From Paraburkholderia tropica (lineage in GTDB: Bacteria; Pseudomonadota; Gammaproteobacteria; Burkholderiales; Burkholderiaceae), in assembly GCF_900109265.1 (NCBI RefSeq), contig NZ_FNZM01000002.1, positions 124,001 through 188,000 of the forward strand: DNA of 64,000 bases, written 5' to 3'. Shown here piece after piece: positions 1 through 9,951 of the stretch. The notes below the pieces were generated by a model, which saw only the letters and a program-made list of their open reading frames with translations, did no database searches and was not told the origin of the DNA. Within the stretch, counting starts at the first letter, position 1; each line of letters starts with the position of its first letter. The position numbers and the translations under genes were made by a program.

Positions 1-392
1 CGCAGCGTTTCGAGCAGATATTCGGTGGCGTCGACACCCGCGTCCGACATCAGCAGCGCGGTTTCCAGCTCCTCGTAGAGATCGTCGTCGATCTTCGCGT
101 TGACGAAGATGCTCTGGATGTTCGAACCCGTTTTCGACAGCCCCGACTTCAGGCGCGTCAGCCACGACTTCTTCGCGGTGGCGTCGAGCGCGGGCGGCGG
201 GACGATTTCGACGGCCTCGAACGTGCGGGCGGCAGCGGGCGGTGCTTTGGACTCTGCGGGCGCGGCCGGCGCGCGCGGCGCCGCAGGCGCTTCGTCGCGT
301 GCGGCGTCGGCCTCGGGAGCCGGAGCGGCGGTTTCGGCCTGCTCGTTCTCCGCGTTCTTGTCGCCGCGGAGTCGTTTGAAGAAACTGAACAT
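1..392 (-). CDS. ftsY: Signal recognition particle receptor FtsY, N-terminal part (cut by window edge)
   Basis: The minus-strand frame starts at the ATG at 392-390 (MFSFFKRLRG) and stays open to base 1, about 130 codons. It begins with a short basic stretch and then an Ala/Pro/Glu-rich linker of about 60 residues, the acidic A domain typical of FtsY. After that comes the start of the four-helix N domain, with the recognisable KSWLTRLKSGLSKT and DDDLYEELETALLMSDAGVD segments. The GTPase G domain lies beyond the window. FtsY docks ribosome-SRP complexes at the inner membrane and hands them to SecYEG. It is divergent from rsmD, a common arrangement in Burkholderiales. The identity is based on the N domain only, but that segment is distinctive. 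Confidence 0.9.
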   Translation of the reverse strand, partial: MFSFFKRLRGDKNAENEQAETAAPAPEADAARDEAPAAPRAPAAPAESKAPPAAARTFEAVEIVPPPALDATAKKSWLTRLKSGLSKTGSNIQSIFVNAKIDDDLYEELETALLMSDAGVDATEYLLETL

Positions 393-695
393 GATCTGTG
401 GCGTGGTGGGATCGCGCTGCCGGTCTGACCGAGGGACGGTCATCGACGTCATTTCAGCATGCAACGCGTGGAAAACACGACATTTTATCAGGCGGCATAG
501 GGCGCGTCCTTGCCGCAGGCTTCCGGCGCGCGCGCGGCGCTGTGGTAACGTTCGCGGATTGGCCGGGCGGCCTCTGCGTCGCGCCTGGCAGCCCGGTTTG
601 CTTCGCCGGTTCAGATCACCGGTTCGCATCCCACCGGATTGCGCAATGGCGATCCGGTTGCGACGATTCAACCTCGATTCACACAGTACACACGC
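393..695. other. Divergent intergenic region between ftsY and rsmD
   Basis: About 300 bases lie between the two divergent starts. The stretch near 470-500 is locally less GC-rich and could hold promoter elements. I see no convincing gene, terminator or operator. Open frames that cross it have no ribosome-binding site or recognisable protein content. Confidence 0.5.
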
Positions 696-1322
696 ATGGC
701 CCGTTCATCTTCTTCACGCCCGCAGGGCGCACGTTCCGCGCCACCCGCGCGCGGCGGCACGCACACGATCCGCATTATCGGCGGCGACTGGAAGCGCACG
801 CCGCTGCCCGTGCTCGATCTCGACGGCCTGCGCCCCACGCCCGACCGCGTACGCGAAACCCTGTTCAACTGGCTCGGCCAGCGTCTGGACGGCCTGCGCT
901 GTCTCGACCTGTTCGCCGGCAGCGGCGCGCTCGGCTTCGAGGCCGCGTCGCGCGGCGCTGCGCGCGTGGTGATGGTCGAGCGCAGCGGGCGCGCCGCCGC
1001 GCAACTGCGCGCGAATCAGGAGCGCCTCGGCGCCCGCGTGATCGAAATCGCGGAAGCCGACGCGCTGCGTCTCGCCGCGAACCTGCCGCCGGGCTCGTTC
1101 GACGTCGTGTTCCTCGATCCGCCGTTCGGCGACGCCGCGCTGCTCGCGCGTGCGCTCGAACTCGCCGCGCCGCTCGTCGCGCCCGACGGCTGGCTCTATG
1201 TCGAATCCGGCGAAGCCATCGATCCGGGCGCGCAGCCTGCGCTGGCGGGCTGGCGCGTCGCGCGCGAGGGCAAGGCGGGGGCCGTCCGCTATCATTTGCT
1301 GCAACGCGAAAATGAGGAATAA
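696..1322 (+). CDS. rsmD: 16S rRNA (guanine(966)-N2)-methyltransferase RsmD
   Basis: RsmD uses S-adenosylmethionine to methylate G966 of 16S rRNA in the assembling 30S subunit. The 208-residue product shows the SAM-binding motif I DLFAGSGALGFEA at about residues 71-83 and the amino-methyltransferase catalytic motif DPPF at 141-144. The conserved N-terminal IRIIGGDWKRTPL segment is at about 25-37. The ATG at 696 is preferred because it gives the usual length and N-terminus; an in-frame ATG at 639 would add 19 residues with no better ribosome-binding site. The gene is followed by coaD on the same strand, an old and frequent pairing. Confidence 0.95.
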   Translation: MARSSSSRPQGARSAPPARGGTHTIRIIGGDWKRTPLPVLDLDGLRPTPDRVRETLFNWLGQRLDGLRCLDLFAGSGALGFEAASRGAARVVMVERSGRAAAQLRANQERLGARVIEIAEADALRLAANLPPGSFDVVFLDPPFGDAALLARALELAAPLVAPDGWLYVESGEAIDPGAQPALAGWRVAREGKAGAVRYHLLQRENEE

Positions 1323-1463
1323 TGCGCGTTCGATAAGGTTCGATAAAAAACGGGCGGACGGTTTTCGTGCCGCGCACGCTCGAGCGCACACTGTTTTGGC
1401 CGATGTTTTGACCGCCGTTTTCGCAACGGTTTGCGCCCCATTTCTGTTGAGAGGAGAAGCCTC

Positions 1464-1967
1464 ATGGTAGTCGCCGTGTACCCCGGTACGTTCGATCCGC
1501 TCACGCGTGGTCACGAAGATCTCGTGCGGCGCGCGTCGAGCATTTTCGACACGCTGGTGGTCGGTGTCGCCGACAGTCGCAACAAGAAGCCGTTCTTCAC
1601 GCTCGACGAGCGGCTAGAAATTGCGCATGAGGTGCTCGGCCACTATCCCAACGTTCAGGTCATGAGCTTCAAGGGTCTGCTGAAGGACTTCGTGCGCAGC
1701 AACAACGCGCGCGTGATCGTACGCGGCCTGCGCGCGGTTTCCGACTTCGAGTACGAGTTTCAGATGGCGGGCATGAACCGCTATCTGCTGCCCGACGTCG
1801 AAACCATGTTCATGACGCCGTCGGATCAGTATCAGTTCATTTCGGGCACGATCGTGCGCGAAATCGCCCAGTTGGGCGGCGATGTCAGCAAGTTCGTGTT
1901 CCCGTCGGTGGAAAAGCGCCTGCAGGACAAGGTGGCGTCGCAGGGCGGCGCACCCGCGAAGGCCTGA
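1464..1967 (+). CDS. coaD: Pantetheine-phosphate adenylyltransferase (PPAT)
   Basis: CoaD transfers AMP from ATP to 4'-phosphopantetheine, the fourth step of coenzyme A synthesis. The 167-residue protein has the nucleotidyltransferase signature [12 protein letters not shown] at 6-17, including the T/HxGH motif. It also has [12 protein letters not shown] at 88-99 and the ISGTIVRE segment at 126-133, all standard for the hexameric bacterial enzyme. The ATG at 1464 is supported by the purine-rich GAGGAG at 1451-1456; an upstream in-frame ATG at 1431 has no such site. The gene lies 141 bases downstream of rsmD. Confidence 0.97.
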   Translation: MVVAVYPGTFDPLTRGHEDLVRRASSIFDTLVVGVADSRNKKPFFTLDERLEIAHEVLGHYPNVQVMSFKGLLKDFVRSNNARVIVRGLRAVSDFEYEFQMAGMNRYLLPDVETMFMTPSDQYQFISGTIVREIAQLGGDVSKFVFPSVEKRLQDKVASQGGAPAKA

Positions 1968-2008
1968 GCCTCGCGAGGGTCGGCAGGCGCGGGGCCGCGG
2001 CGCTATAA

Positions 2009-2299
<291 letters not shown>

Positions 2300-2350
2300 G
2301 CTTCACAGCCCGCCCGTAGTCTGCTCGCAACGACGACGCTGCAAAAGAAA

Positions 2351-2375
2351 AACGCGCCCGAGGGCGCGTTTTTTT
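2351..2375. terminator. Bidirectional rho-independent terminator
   Basis: The arms AACGCGCC and GGCGCGTT form an 8-bp stem with a four-base loop. A run of T follows on the plus strand and a run of A precedes it, so the element can serve both the ferredoxin gene (plus) and hisC (minus), which converge here. Confidence 0.85.
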
Positions 2376-2430
2376 ATGCCTGGCTTTTATGTGCGGCCAA
2401 CGAGGCTCACAACCAGGCTCACAGCGAGGC

Positions 2431-3498
2431 TCAGGCGACGATGGCTTTGAGCGCCTCGACGAGCGTATCGCATTCCGCGTCGGTGCCAATCGAGATGCGC
2501 AGATGCTGATCGATACGCGGCAGCTTGAAATGGCGCACGAAGATTTCCTTTTCGCGCAGCTTCGCGGCAATGCCGGCCGCGTCGTGCTTCGGATGCTTCG
2601 CGAACACGAAGTTCGCCGCCGACGGCACGACCTCGAAGCCCAGCGCCTCGAGCGCCGCATTCAGGCGCGTGCGGCTCGCGATCACGCGTTCGCAGGTCGA
2701 GCGGAAGTACGCGACGTCCTCGTAGGCGGCCACGCCGGCCGCTTGCGCCAGTCGATCGAGCGGATACGAGTTGAAGCTGTCCTTCACGCGGTTGAGCGCG
2801 TCGATCAGATCGGCGTGACCGAACGCAAAGCCCACGCGCATGCCCGCGAGCGAACGCGACTTCGAAGTCGTATGCACGACGAGCAGATTCGGATAGCGGT
2901 CGATCAGCGCGATGGCCGACTCGGCGCCGAAATCCACATACGCTTCGTCGACGATCACGACCGAATCCGGATTGCCCGCGACCACCCGCTCGATCTCGGC
3001 GAGCGGCAGCGCATGACCGGTCGGCGCATTCGGATTCGGGAAGATCACGCCGCCGTTCGGCTGCAGATAGTCGTCCACGCGAATCTGGAATTGTTCGTCG
3101 AGCGGCACCGTGCGGTACTCGACTTCGTAGAGCCGCGCGTAGGTCGGATAAAAGCTGTAGGTGATATCGGGAAAGAGAATCGGCTGGTCGTGCTTGAGCA
3201 GCGCGAGGAACGCGTGCGCGAGCACTTCGTCGGAGCCATTGCCCACGAACACCTGATCGGCGCGCAGACCGTGATGCGCGGCCACGGCGGCGCGCAGATT
3301 CTTCGCGACCGGATCGGGATAGCGGCGCAGCGACTCGCTGTGCTCGCCCAGTTCGGCGCGGATCGCGTCGAGCACGCGCGGCGAGGGCGGGTAGGGATTC
3401 TCGTTGGTGTTGAGCTTCACCGGATGCGCGAGCGCCGGCTGTTCGCCGGGCACGTACGGTACGAGACGGTGGACGATGTCACTCCAGAAACGACTCAA
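2431..3498 (-). CDS. hisC: Histidinol-phosphate aminotransferase
   Basis: HisC is a class I/II PLP aminotransferase that makes histidinol phosphate from imidazole acetol phosphate and glutamate. Visible family features are the substrate-binding segment [12 protein letters not shown] near the N-terminus, [13 protein letters not shown] for cofactor phosphate contacts, [17 protein letters not shown], and the PLP lysine region [16 protein letters not shown] start it at the TTG at 3498-3496 because AAGGAGAG (complement of 3503-3510) sits at good spacing, and the resulting MSRFWSDIV matches family N-termini. The in-frame GTG at 3513 lies inside that ribosome-binding site. It stands alone between pth and the ferredoxin, outside a his operon, so it may be one of two HisC paralogs and could also act on aromatic amino acids. 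Confidence 0.93.
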   Translation of the reverse strand: MSRFWSDIVHRLVPYVPGEQPALAHPVKLNTNENPYPPSPRVLDAIRAELGEHSESLRRYPDPVAKNLRAAVAAHHGLRADQVFVGNGSDEVLAHAFLALLKHDQPILFPDITYSFYPTYARLYEVEYRTVPLDEQFQIRVDDYLQPNGGVIFPNPNAPTGHALPLAEIERVVAGNPDSVVIVDEAYVDFGAESAIALIDRYPNLLVVHTTSKSRSLAGMRVGFAFGHADLIDALNRVKDSFNSYPLDRLAQAAGVAAYEDVAYFRSTCERVIASRTRLNAALEALGFEVVPSAANFVFAKHPKHDAAGIAAKLREKEIFVRHFKLPRIDQHLRISIGTDAECDTLVEALKAIVA

Positions 3499-3591
3499 GA
3501 CGCTCTCCTTCACTCATTCGATAAGACTTGTGCAGCCGCGCGTGACGCACGGCGCGCACCTTGACGCAAGGTTATCCGCGCAACGCCGACT

Positions 3592-4194
3592 TCAGCCGTT
3601 GCGATGCAGCAGCATCACGGCGCGCTCGGTTTCGCCCTTCACGAAGGTGGGCATGATCGCGAGCGAGCGCTCGATCGACGCGTCGATCACGTCCTGCTCT
3701 TCGCGGCGCGGCGGCTTGAGCACGAAGTTCGCCACGTCGGGCTTGGCGCCCGCGCGCGCGCCTTCGGGAATCAGATCGCGCGGATGGCCGATGCCGATGC
3801 GCAGTCGCCAGTATTGCTGCGTCGACAGATGCGCGGAAATATCCTTCAGGCCGTTGTGGCCGCCGCTGCCGCCGCCGAGCTTGAGCTTCACGGTGCCGGG
3901 CGGCAGATCGAGTTCGTCGTGCGCGACGAGGATCTCGTCGGGCAGGATCTTGAAGAAGTTCGCGACCGCGACGACCGACTGGCCCGAGCGGTTCATATAG
4001 GTCTGCGGTTCGAGCAGATGCACTTCCTCGCCGTAGAGGCGCGCCTTCGCGTAGTGGCCGTGAAAGCGGCGCTCGTCGCGCAGCGTCGTGCCGGCGTCGC
4101 GCGCGAGCTGGTCCACGAGCCAGAAGCCCGCGTTGTGGCGCGTCGCCGTATATTCGGCGCCCGGATTGCCGAGCCCGACGATCAACCTGATCAT
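3592..4194 (-). CDS. pth: Peptidyl-tRNA hydrolase
   Basis: Pth cleaves the ester bond of peptidyl-tRNAs that drop off ribosomes, recycling the tRNA. The 200-residue product contains all expected catalytic and tRNA-binding residues at the canonical positions: N10 in GLGNPG, H20 in TRHNAGF, N68 in TYMNRSG, D93 in HDELD and N114 in GGHNGL. It is the last gene of the prs-rplY-pth run on the minus strand. The terminator of rplY lies upstream of it, so it may also have its own promoter within 4195-4286. Confidence 0.97.
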   Translation of the reverse strand: MIRLIVGLGNPGAEYTATRHNAGFWLVDQLARDAGTTLRDERRFHGHYAKARLYGEEVHLLEPQTYMNRSGQSVVAVANFFKILPDEILVAHDELDLPPGTVKLKLGGGSGGHNGLKDISAHLSTQQYWRLRIGIGHPRDLIPEGARAGAKPDVANFVLKPPRREEQDVIDASIERSLAIMPTFVKGETERAVMLLHRNG

Positions 4195-4286
4195 GGTGGT
4201 GTTTCCGCCTGCAAGATCGCTGAATGCTCGACGGCCAGCGGCCGGAGCGTGATCCGCAAGTGTACGGAAGTGTATGAAAGAGTGCG

Positions 4287-4320
4287 AAAAAAAACCCGCC
4301 GGGGCGAACCGCGGCGGGTC
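4287..4320 (-). terminator. Rho-independent terminator after rplY
   Basis: Read on the minus strand, GACCCGCCGC pairs with a CGGCGGGT arm and is followed by an unbroken run of eight T (bases 4287-4294 of the plus strand are A). It would end or attenuate the prs-rplY transcript before pth. Confidence 0.8.
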
Positions 4321-4373
4321 ACGTCGACCGTCTCTATTGAGACGGATCGAGAGGATCGGCTTGTTGCCGCAGC

Positions 4374-4976
4374 TTATTCAGCTGCTGCTTCGCCTTCAGC
4401 AGCGGCTTGTGCGCCAGCCGGCACCGGTGCCGACGCGACGACCGGGTTTTCCGCTTCGATGTGCGGAACCAGCGTCACACCTGCCGGCAGCGTGATGTCC
4501 TTGGCGTGCAGCGATTGACCGGCTTCGATCTTCGCCAGGTCGACTTCGAGGAATTCCGGCAGTTGGCCCGGCAGGCAAACCACTTCGATTTCCGCGAGGA
4601 CGTGCGAGATGATCGCGCCACCCAGCTTGACGGCCGGGTTGGTTTCCTGGTTCATGAAGTGCAGGGGCACCTTCGTGTGGATCTTCTTGTTCGGGTCCAC
4701 GCGCTGGAAGTCCACGTGCAGCACGAGCTGACGGAACGGGTGGTATTGCACGTCGCGCAGCAGAACCTGTTGCGACTTGCCTGCCACTTCGAGCTCGAGG
4801 ATCGACGAGTGGAAGGATTCCTTCTTCAGGGCGTGCCACAGCGCGTTGTGGTCGAGTTCGACCAGCTGGGGTTCCGAACCGACACCGTAAACGATGCCAG
4901 GGGTCTTGCCAGCGATGCGCAGGCGGCGGCTCGCACCCGTACCTTGCAGGTTACGCTCGAAAGCGATGACTTTCAT
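4374..4976 (-). CDS. rplY: 50S ribosomal protein bL25, long CTC form
   Basis: This protein binds 5S rRNA in the large subunit. The 200-residue version has the bL25 domain at about 1-95 ([19 protein letters not shown] through the HxDFQRVD region) and the extra CTC/TL5 C-terminal domain ([17 protein letters not shown] onward). It ends in an Ala/Glu-rich tail of about 20 residues. CTC forms were first described as general stress proteins. The ATG at 4976 follows a GGAGAA ribosome-binding site; the open frame upstream is not conserved-looking. It sits between prs and pth, the usual betaproteobacterial order. Confidence 0.96.
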   Translation of the reverse strand: MKVIAFERNLQGTGASRRLRIAGKTPGIVYGVGSEPQLVELDHNALWHALKKESFHSSILELEVAGKSQQVLLRDVQYHPFRQLVLHVDFQRVDPNKKIHTKVPLHFMNQETNPAVKLGGAIISHVLAEIEVVCLPGQLPEFLEVDLAKIEAGQSLHAKDITLPAGVTLVPHIEAENPVVASAPVPAGAQAAAEGEAAAE

Positions 4977-5145
4977 GTGATTCTCCAATGCACTGCCCGC
5001 GACCAGGCAGTAAAACGGGGCCTTGTCGACAGCACGGCTGTCTTCTGGCCCCCAGCGATGCAGCACGAACCTTCGTCCGTTCGCGCCGATTACGTGCAAA
5101 AGCGCGGCATTCTCGCGAACACCGCGCTTTGCGCGTCAATTCTTT

Positions 5146-6102
5146 TTAGCTTTCTGCGAACAGCGACATCACCGAGTCGCCGCGGCGGATACGCGAGAAC
5201 GTCTCCGCGAGCAGGCCGGCGCTCGTGAGCGCGCGGATCTTCGAGCACGCGCGGGCTTCTGCGCCCAGCGGAATCGTGTCGGTGACGACCAGTTCGTCCA
5301 GTGCGGAAGCTGCGATACGCTCGCCAGCGCCACCCGAGAGAACCGGGTGCGTGGCGTAAGCGAAGACCTGCTTTGCGCCGCGTTCCTTCAGCACTTGCGC
5401 TGCCTTGCAGAGCGTGCCGGCGGTGTCGACCATGTCGTCCATGATCACGCAGGTGCGGCCTTCGACTTCACCGATGATGTTCATCACTTCGGCGACGTTC
5501 GCCTTCGGACGACGCTTGTCGATGATCGCGAGATCGCAGCCGAGTTGCTTGGCGAGCGCACGGGCGCGCACCACGCCGCCGACGTCCGGCGAAACGACCA
5601 GCAGGTTCTCGTAGTTCTGCTTGCGCAGATCGCCGAGCAGCACGGGCGTTGCGTAGATGTTGTCGACGGGAATATCGAAGAAGCCCTGGATCTGGTCAGC
5701 GTGCAGATCCATCGTGATGATCCGCTCGACGCCCGCGATTTCCAGCATGTTCGCCACGACCTTCGCCGAGATGGCGACGCGCGCCGAACGGGGGCGGCGG
5801 TCTTGACGGGCATAGCCGAAGTAGGGGATGGCTGCAGTGATCCGGCCTGCGGATGCGCGCTTGAGCGCATCGACCATGATCATCAGTTCCATGAGGTTGT
5901 CGTTGGTCGGCGCGCAGGTGGACTGGAGGACGAAGACGTCCTTGCCACGCACGTTTTCCTGGATTTCGACCTGGATTTCACCGTCGGAGAAGCGGCTAAC
6001 CATAGCCTTGCCGAGGGGAATACCGAGGATCTTGACGACTTCCTGTGCAAGCGCGGGATTTGCGTTGCCAGTAAAAACCATCAGGCCGTCATGGCTGCTC
6101 AT
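5146..6102 (-). CDS. prs: Ribose-phosphate pyrophosphokinase
   Basis: Prs makes PRPP from ribose 5-phosphate and ATP for purine, pyrimidine, histidine, tryptophan and NAD synthesis. The 318-residue class I enzyme shows the ATP-loop region [16 protein letters not shown], the flexible catalytic loop [18 protein letters not shown], the [11 protein letters not shown] signature and the PRPP loop [13 protein letters not shown]. Two ATGs are adjacent (6105 and 6102); the second gives better spacing from AGCAGG and the usual MSSHDGLM start. It lies just downstream of tRNA-Gln and upstream of rplY on the same strand. Confidence 0.97.
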   Translation of the reverse strand: MSSHDGLMVFTGNANPALAQEVVKILGIPLGKAMVSRFSDGEIQVEIQENVRGKDVFVLQSTCAPTNDNLMELMIMVDALKRASAGRITAAIPYFGYARQDRRPRSARVAISAKVVANMLEIAGVERIITMDLHADQIQGFFDIPVDNIYATPVLLGDLRKQNYENLLVVSPDVGGVVRARALAKQLGCDLAIIDKRRPKANVAEVMNIIGEVEGRTCVIMDDMVDTAGTLCKAAQVLKERGAKQVFAYATHPVLSGGAGERIAASALDELVVTDTIPLGAEARACSKIRALTSAGLLAETFSRIRRGDSVMSLFAES

Positions 6103-6168
6103 CATGCACCTGCTGCGGACTTTGGGGGGGCGAGAGGAACTACTTGGGCGAACTGCTTTTAGAATTTT

Positions 6169-6245
6169 TGGCAGGGGAGGAAGGACTCGAACCCTCGCAT
6201 GCCGGAATCAAAATCCGGTGCCTTGACCAACTTGGCGACTCCCCT
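6169..6245 (-). tRNA. tRNA-Gln (anticodon TTG)
   Basis: The minus strand folds into a complete tRNA. The acceptor arms AGGGGAG and CTCCCCT pair, with discriminator G and an encoded CCA end. The anticodon arm is CCGGA-TTTTGAT-TCCGG, giving anticodon TTG, and a TTCGAGT T-loop is present. Placement between ispE and prs matches the conserved Burkholderiales order and suggests cotranscription with prs. Confidence 0.96.
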
Positions 6246-6295
6246 ACACTCAACTTCTAGCCTGACTGACCGGTAGAGCGATCAGCCACGCAAAA

Positions 6296-7198
6296 CTATG
6301 ACGCGAAAGTGAAGAGTGGATGCGTGTCCAGACTCGAGGCTACCGCGCTTCTCCAGGTTGGGTGTTCCGCTTGCAGTTTGGCTTGCACCGTTTCTGCTTC
6401 GGCCCGACTGGTGAATGCTGCGAAAACGCTTGCACCCGATCCGGTCATCCGCGCCGATGTTGTGCTGCTCGAGATGTTCTCGAACCACTTGATCACCTGC
6501 GCTACTTCCGCGTATTTTCCTGCGACAACCGCTTGCATATCGTTCCGGCCGAAACTGTCTGGCCATCCGTTCTGCGCTGCTTGCTGTGCAAGAAAGACTG
6601 CTATTGTGCAGGTCTCTGTGTCCCTTGTCAACGACTTTTCTGAAAAAATTTCAGCGGTAGGAACATGAACCTGCGGCGTCACAACCAGAAAATGACGCGG
6701 GGGCAATTGTACACATTCCAGCGCCTCGCCAACACCCTCCGCAAATGCATTTTTCCCGAACACGAAGAAGGGCACATCGGCGCCCAGTTTCAGTGCCAGT
6801 TCCTGCAATTCGAGGCGCGGCAGATTGAGCTTCCAGAGGCGGTTCAGCGCGAGCAGCGTGGTGGCCGCATCGGAGCTGCCGCCGCCGAGACCGGCGCCCA
6901 TCGGCAGACGCTTTTCGATGTCGATCTCGACGCCTTCCTGCGTACCCGTGTGCTCCTTGAGCAGCTTGGCCGCGCGCACGGTGAGATCGTGTTCGGCCGG
7001 CACGCCTTCGACTTCGACGGTGCGCGTGATGCGGCCGTCGTGGCGGCGCGTGAAATGCAGCGTATCGCCCCAGTCGAGCAACTGGAACACGGTCTGCAGA
7101 TCGTGATAGCCATTCGGGCGGCGGCCCGTGATGTGCAGGAAGAGATTGAGTTTCGCGGGCGCGAGGCAGTCGCGCAGCGAGTCTTGAGTTTCGGTCAT
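6296..7198 (-). CDS. ispE: 4-diphosphocytidyl-2-C-methyl-D-erythritol kinase
   Basis: IspE phosphorylates CDP-ME in the MEP pathway of isoprenoid synthesis. It is a 300-residue GHMP-kinase: the N-terminal [20 protein letters not shown] holds the substrate-binding lysine and histidine, the glycine-rich ATP loop [14 protein letters not shown] is at 99-112, and the third GHMP motif [12 protein letters not shown] is near the C-terminus. It follows lolB by 64 bases on the minus strand, forming a TPR gene - lolB - ispE - tRNA-Gln - prs run. Confidence 0.97.
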   Translation of the reverse strand: MTETQDSLRDCLAPAKLNLFLHITGRRPNGYHDLQTVFQLLDWGDTLHFTRRHDGRITRTVEVEGVPAEHDLTVRAAKLLKEHTGTQEGVEIDIEKRLPMGAGLGGGSSDAATTLLALNRLWKLNLPRLELQELALKLGADVPFFVFGKNAFAEGVGEALECVQLPPRHFLVVTPQVHVPTAEIFSEKSLTRDTETCTIAVFLAQQAAQNGWPDSFGRNDMQAVVAGKYAEVAQVIKWFENISSSTTSARMTGSGASVFAAFTSRAEAETVQAKLQAEHPTWRSAVASSLDTHPLFTFAS

Positions 7199-7262
7199 GG
7201 TGCGTTGAGGCTTGCCTGACCGTCGTGCGGCGGGCCGCGCGACGGTCGTGTCGTGCTGGATT

Positions 7263-7916
7263 TTACTGGTCGAGCACGAGCTTGATCTGAAGCGGCGGAT
7301 CTTCGCGGGTGAGATTCACGCGCTTGACGCCGGTCGCGGGCGCGTCCGCGTAAGCGATGTAGTCGATGGTCCAGCCGTCCTGCTCGATCTGCGAAAGACG
7401 TTGCGGGTTCTGCGGGTCGGCGCTCGTATGCGCGCGCGAACTGGGCGCGACCGACGGTTGCAGCCAGTAGCGCAGACCTTCGACCGGCAGCGCGAAGCCG
7501 AGCGCCTGCTGCATCAGCGTGCCGACGTTGTCGGCGGTGAGCGGCGGCTTGTTCGGCAGTTCGAGCGTGGCCTGCGACGGCGCCGACGTGACGATCGCGA
7601 GCGTCGATCCGAGCGGATTGAGCAACTGCAAGGTCACGGTGGAGTCGGTCTGACGCCAGTCGAAATTACCGTACGCGTTGCGCTGCTGGCCGTTCTGGTC
7701 GTTGTACTGCACGGCAAAACGGCCGTGATAGGCGCGGTTCGTCTGCGTGGTGAGCGAGGTTGTGGCGCGCGCCGTGGACGGCTCGTGCGGCGCCTGCGTC
7801 GCGCAGCCCGCGAGGGCGAGCAGCGCGGCGAGCGCCGCGCCCGGCGCGAGGCGCAGCGCAGGGCGCAATACGGGGCGCAACACGGCGGAACGGATGCTGA
7901 GTCGGGAATCGGCCAT
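7263..7916 (-). CDS. lolB: Outer-membrane lipoprotein LolB
   Basis: LolB receives lipoproteins from periplasmic LolA and inserts them into the outer membrane. The 217-residue precursor has a lipoprotein signal peptide ending in the lipobox LALAGC at about residue 37, then a LolB beta-barrel region ([47 protein letters not shown]). The ATG at 7916 shares one base with the stop of the upstream TPR gene (TGATG), so translation is probably coupled. Confidence 0.95.
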   Translation of the reverse strand: MADSRLSIRSAVLRPVLRPALRLAPGAALAALLALAGCATQAPHEPSTARATTSLTTQTNRAYHGRFAVQYNDQNGQQRNAYGNFDWRQTDSTVTLQLLNPLGSTLAIVTSAPSQATLELPNKPPLTADNVGTLMQQALGFALPVEGLRYWLQPSVAPSSRAHTSADPQNPQRLSQIEQDGWTIDYIAYADAPATGVKRVNLTREDPPLQIKLVLDQ

Positions 7917-9775
7917 CAGAGATCGTTGACCTGGAGGCGCTGGAGCGTCTTCAGGAGCGTGTCGTTGTCGGGTTCGAGCTTGCGGGCTTCGCGCCAGGCC
8001 TGACGTGCGCCGTCCTGGTCGCCGTTCTTCCACAGCACTTCACCCAGATGCGCGCCGATTTCGGCGTTCGGCTGCATGCTGTAAGCCTTGCGCAGCAGCT
8101 TGATGGCGTCGGCGTTGTCGCCCATGCGGTACTTGACCCAGCCCACGCTGTCCATGATGAACGCGTCGTCGGGGGCGAGCGCCGAAGCCTTCTCGACCAG
8201 ACGGTCGGCTTCCGGCAGGCGCTGGTTACGGTCGGCGAGCGAATAGCCGAGCGCGTTGTAGGCCTGCGGATTGTCGGGCTGCGTCTTGATCAGCTTGCGC
8301 AACTGCGCTTCCATGACTTCGTAGTGACCGTTCTTTTCGGCGGCCATCGCGTAGTCGTAGGTGAGATCGGGGTCGTCAGGGAAGTCGGCGGTGGCCTTCG
8401 CGAGGCGCGCTTCGGCTTCCGGATAACGCTTCGCGTCGAACAGGATCGAGGCGTCCGTGCGGGCGATCAGCGACTGGTCGCGCGGATCGTCGCTCTGGAT
8501 GCCCGCGAGCAGGCGTCGCGCGTCGTCGACCTTGCCCTGCTTGTCGAGCAGTTGCGCGCGCATCACCTGCGCCGGCACGTATTGCTGGCTGGTCGGGCCG
8601 ATCTTGTTCAGCCAGGCGTCGGCGCCCGCGTCGTCCTTCTGTTCAGCCGACAATTGCGCGAGGTAGATGTAGGCTTGGCCCGGGTCGCCGCCCGTGACCT
8701 TTTCGGCCGCCTGCGCGTACTGAACCAGATACTTCTTCGCGTCGTCGTACTTCTTCTGCTGCACGTCGATGAGCGCGAGCGCCATCATCGGCATCAGGTC
8801 GTCCGGCTTGGACTTGTGCAGGATTTCAAACTGCTTCTGCGCGTCGTCGAGGCGGTTGGCCGCGAGGTAGGTCTGCGCGAGCGCAAGGTGGCCGTCGCGC
8901 GACTTCGGATTCTGCTTGACGTACTGCTCGATGGCCGCAATGCCTTCGGCGCGCTCCTCCGGGCCCATTTGCACGAGCATCAGCGCGGCGGGCAGGTAGT
9001 CGCTCTTCTTCGCGAGCGCCTGTTCGAACGACTTGCGTGCGCCGGGCACGTCGTCGGCGAGCAGTTGCTGACGGCCGATGGCGAGTTGCGCTTCGGGGCG
9101 GTCCATGTCGTTGACGAGCAGCGCCTTGAGCACGTCGAGACCGCCGGAGCGGTTCGGGCCGCGCGAAAGCAGCAGTTGCAGCGAGAGGATGGCCGGGCCG
9201 CGGCTGTCGGCCGGCACGCGGGCCAGCTCGCGCGCGAGCAGCGGCTGCGCGTCGGCGGGCTTGCCGGCGAGCACGAGCAGCGAGGCGTCGAGTTGCGCGG
9301 CGCGCTCCGAGTCGGGCGCGTATTGCTGCCAGAGCTGCACGGCGGTGAGCGCGTCGGTCGGGCTTTGCGCCGCGAGCGCGATTTCCGTTGCACGCTGCGC
9401 CATGCGCGGATCGTGCGTATCGCGCGCGAGCGCAAGATACGTCTGATAGGCGGGCGCGGGCTGATCGCGCTGGAGCGCGATTTCAGCGGCGAGCACCTGG
9501 AAGGTGATCTGGCTCGTGAGCGGAATCGCGGGCAGATCCTTCTTTTCGTCCGCCGTCGCGGGGCCGAACGCGTCCGGCATGGTCACGGAAGTGTCGTCCG
9601 TGTCGGGGGACGGATCCTGTGCGTACGCGCTCGACGTGCTCAGCGCCCAGGCTGCGAGCACGGCGGCGCCGATCAGTTTCCGGGGGCCGAACGCGCGGAG
9701 TTCGAACGTTTTGCGCAGACGCGGCGCCGCGTGGGGCAGGCGCTTCGCAAACAGCTTTACGAAAGACAGTTCCAT
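7916..9775 (-). CDS. Tetratricopeptide repeat protein upstream of lolB
   Basis: This 619-residue protein starts with a long basic N-region followed by a signal-like hydrophobic segment (LIGAAVLAAWALSTSSAYA, about 34-52), so it is probably exported. The rest is nearly all helical TPR-like repeats. Clear TPR signatures include the LALAQTYLAANRLDDAQKQF segment and, near the C-terminus, YNALGYSLADRNQRLPEAD and WVKYRMGDNADAIKLL. No enzyme motif is seen. The position directly before lolB, with a one-base stop/start overlap, suggests a periplasmic scaffold role in envelope biogenesis, but that is inference. The ATG at 9775 has only a weak GGAA upstream. Confidence 0.85.
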   Translation of the reverse strand: MELSFVKLFAKRLPHAAPRLRKTFELRAFGPRKLIGAAVLAAWALSTSSAYAQDPSPDTDDTSVTMPDAFGPATADEKKDLPAIPLTSQITFQVLAAEIALQRDQPAPAYQTYLALARDTHDPRMAQRATEIALAAQSPTDALTAVQLWQQYAPDSERAAQLDASLLVLAGKPADAQPLLARELARVPADSRGPAILSLQLLLSRGPNRSGGLDVLKALLVNDMDRPEAQLAIGRQQLLADDVPGARKSFEQALAKKSDYLPAALMLVQMGPEERAEGIAAIEQYVKQNPKSRDGHLALAQTYLAANRLDDAQKQFEILHKSKPDDLMPMMALALIDVQQKKYDDAKKYLVQYAQAAEKVTGGDPGQAYIYLAQLSAEQKDDAGADAWLNKIGPTSQQYVPAQVMRAQLLDKQGKVDDARRLLAGIQSDDPRDQSLIARTDASILFDAKRYPEAEARLAKATADFPDDPDLTYDYAMAAEKNGHYEVMEAQLRKLIKTQPDNPQAYNALGYSLADRNQRLPEADRLVEKASALAPDDAFIMDSVGWVKYRMGDNADAIKLLRKAYSMQPNAEIGAHLGEVLWKNGDQDGARQAWREARKLEPDNDTLLKTLQRLQVNDL

Positions 9776-9951
9776 GGAATTCCGTCGAATGTTTCGGTCG
9801 ATTGTAACGCGCTGGCTACAATACGCGCACGACGATGACGCAAGTTGCAGACCAGCCCCGCGCGGTCGCCGGGCCTGGCGACCATGCTGCGTCGCGCTGT
9901 GCACCGCGCTGTCCGCCATTTTCCCAGCCCAACCTCACAAACTGATTAAAG

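Noticed and set aside
8048..9838. A 596-codon plus-strand open frame antisense to the TPR gene
   Set aside because: Same cause: GC-rich codon use on the minus strand leaves the opposite frame open. No protein-like content.
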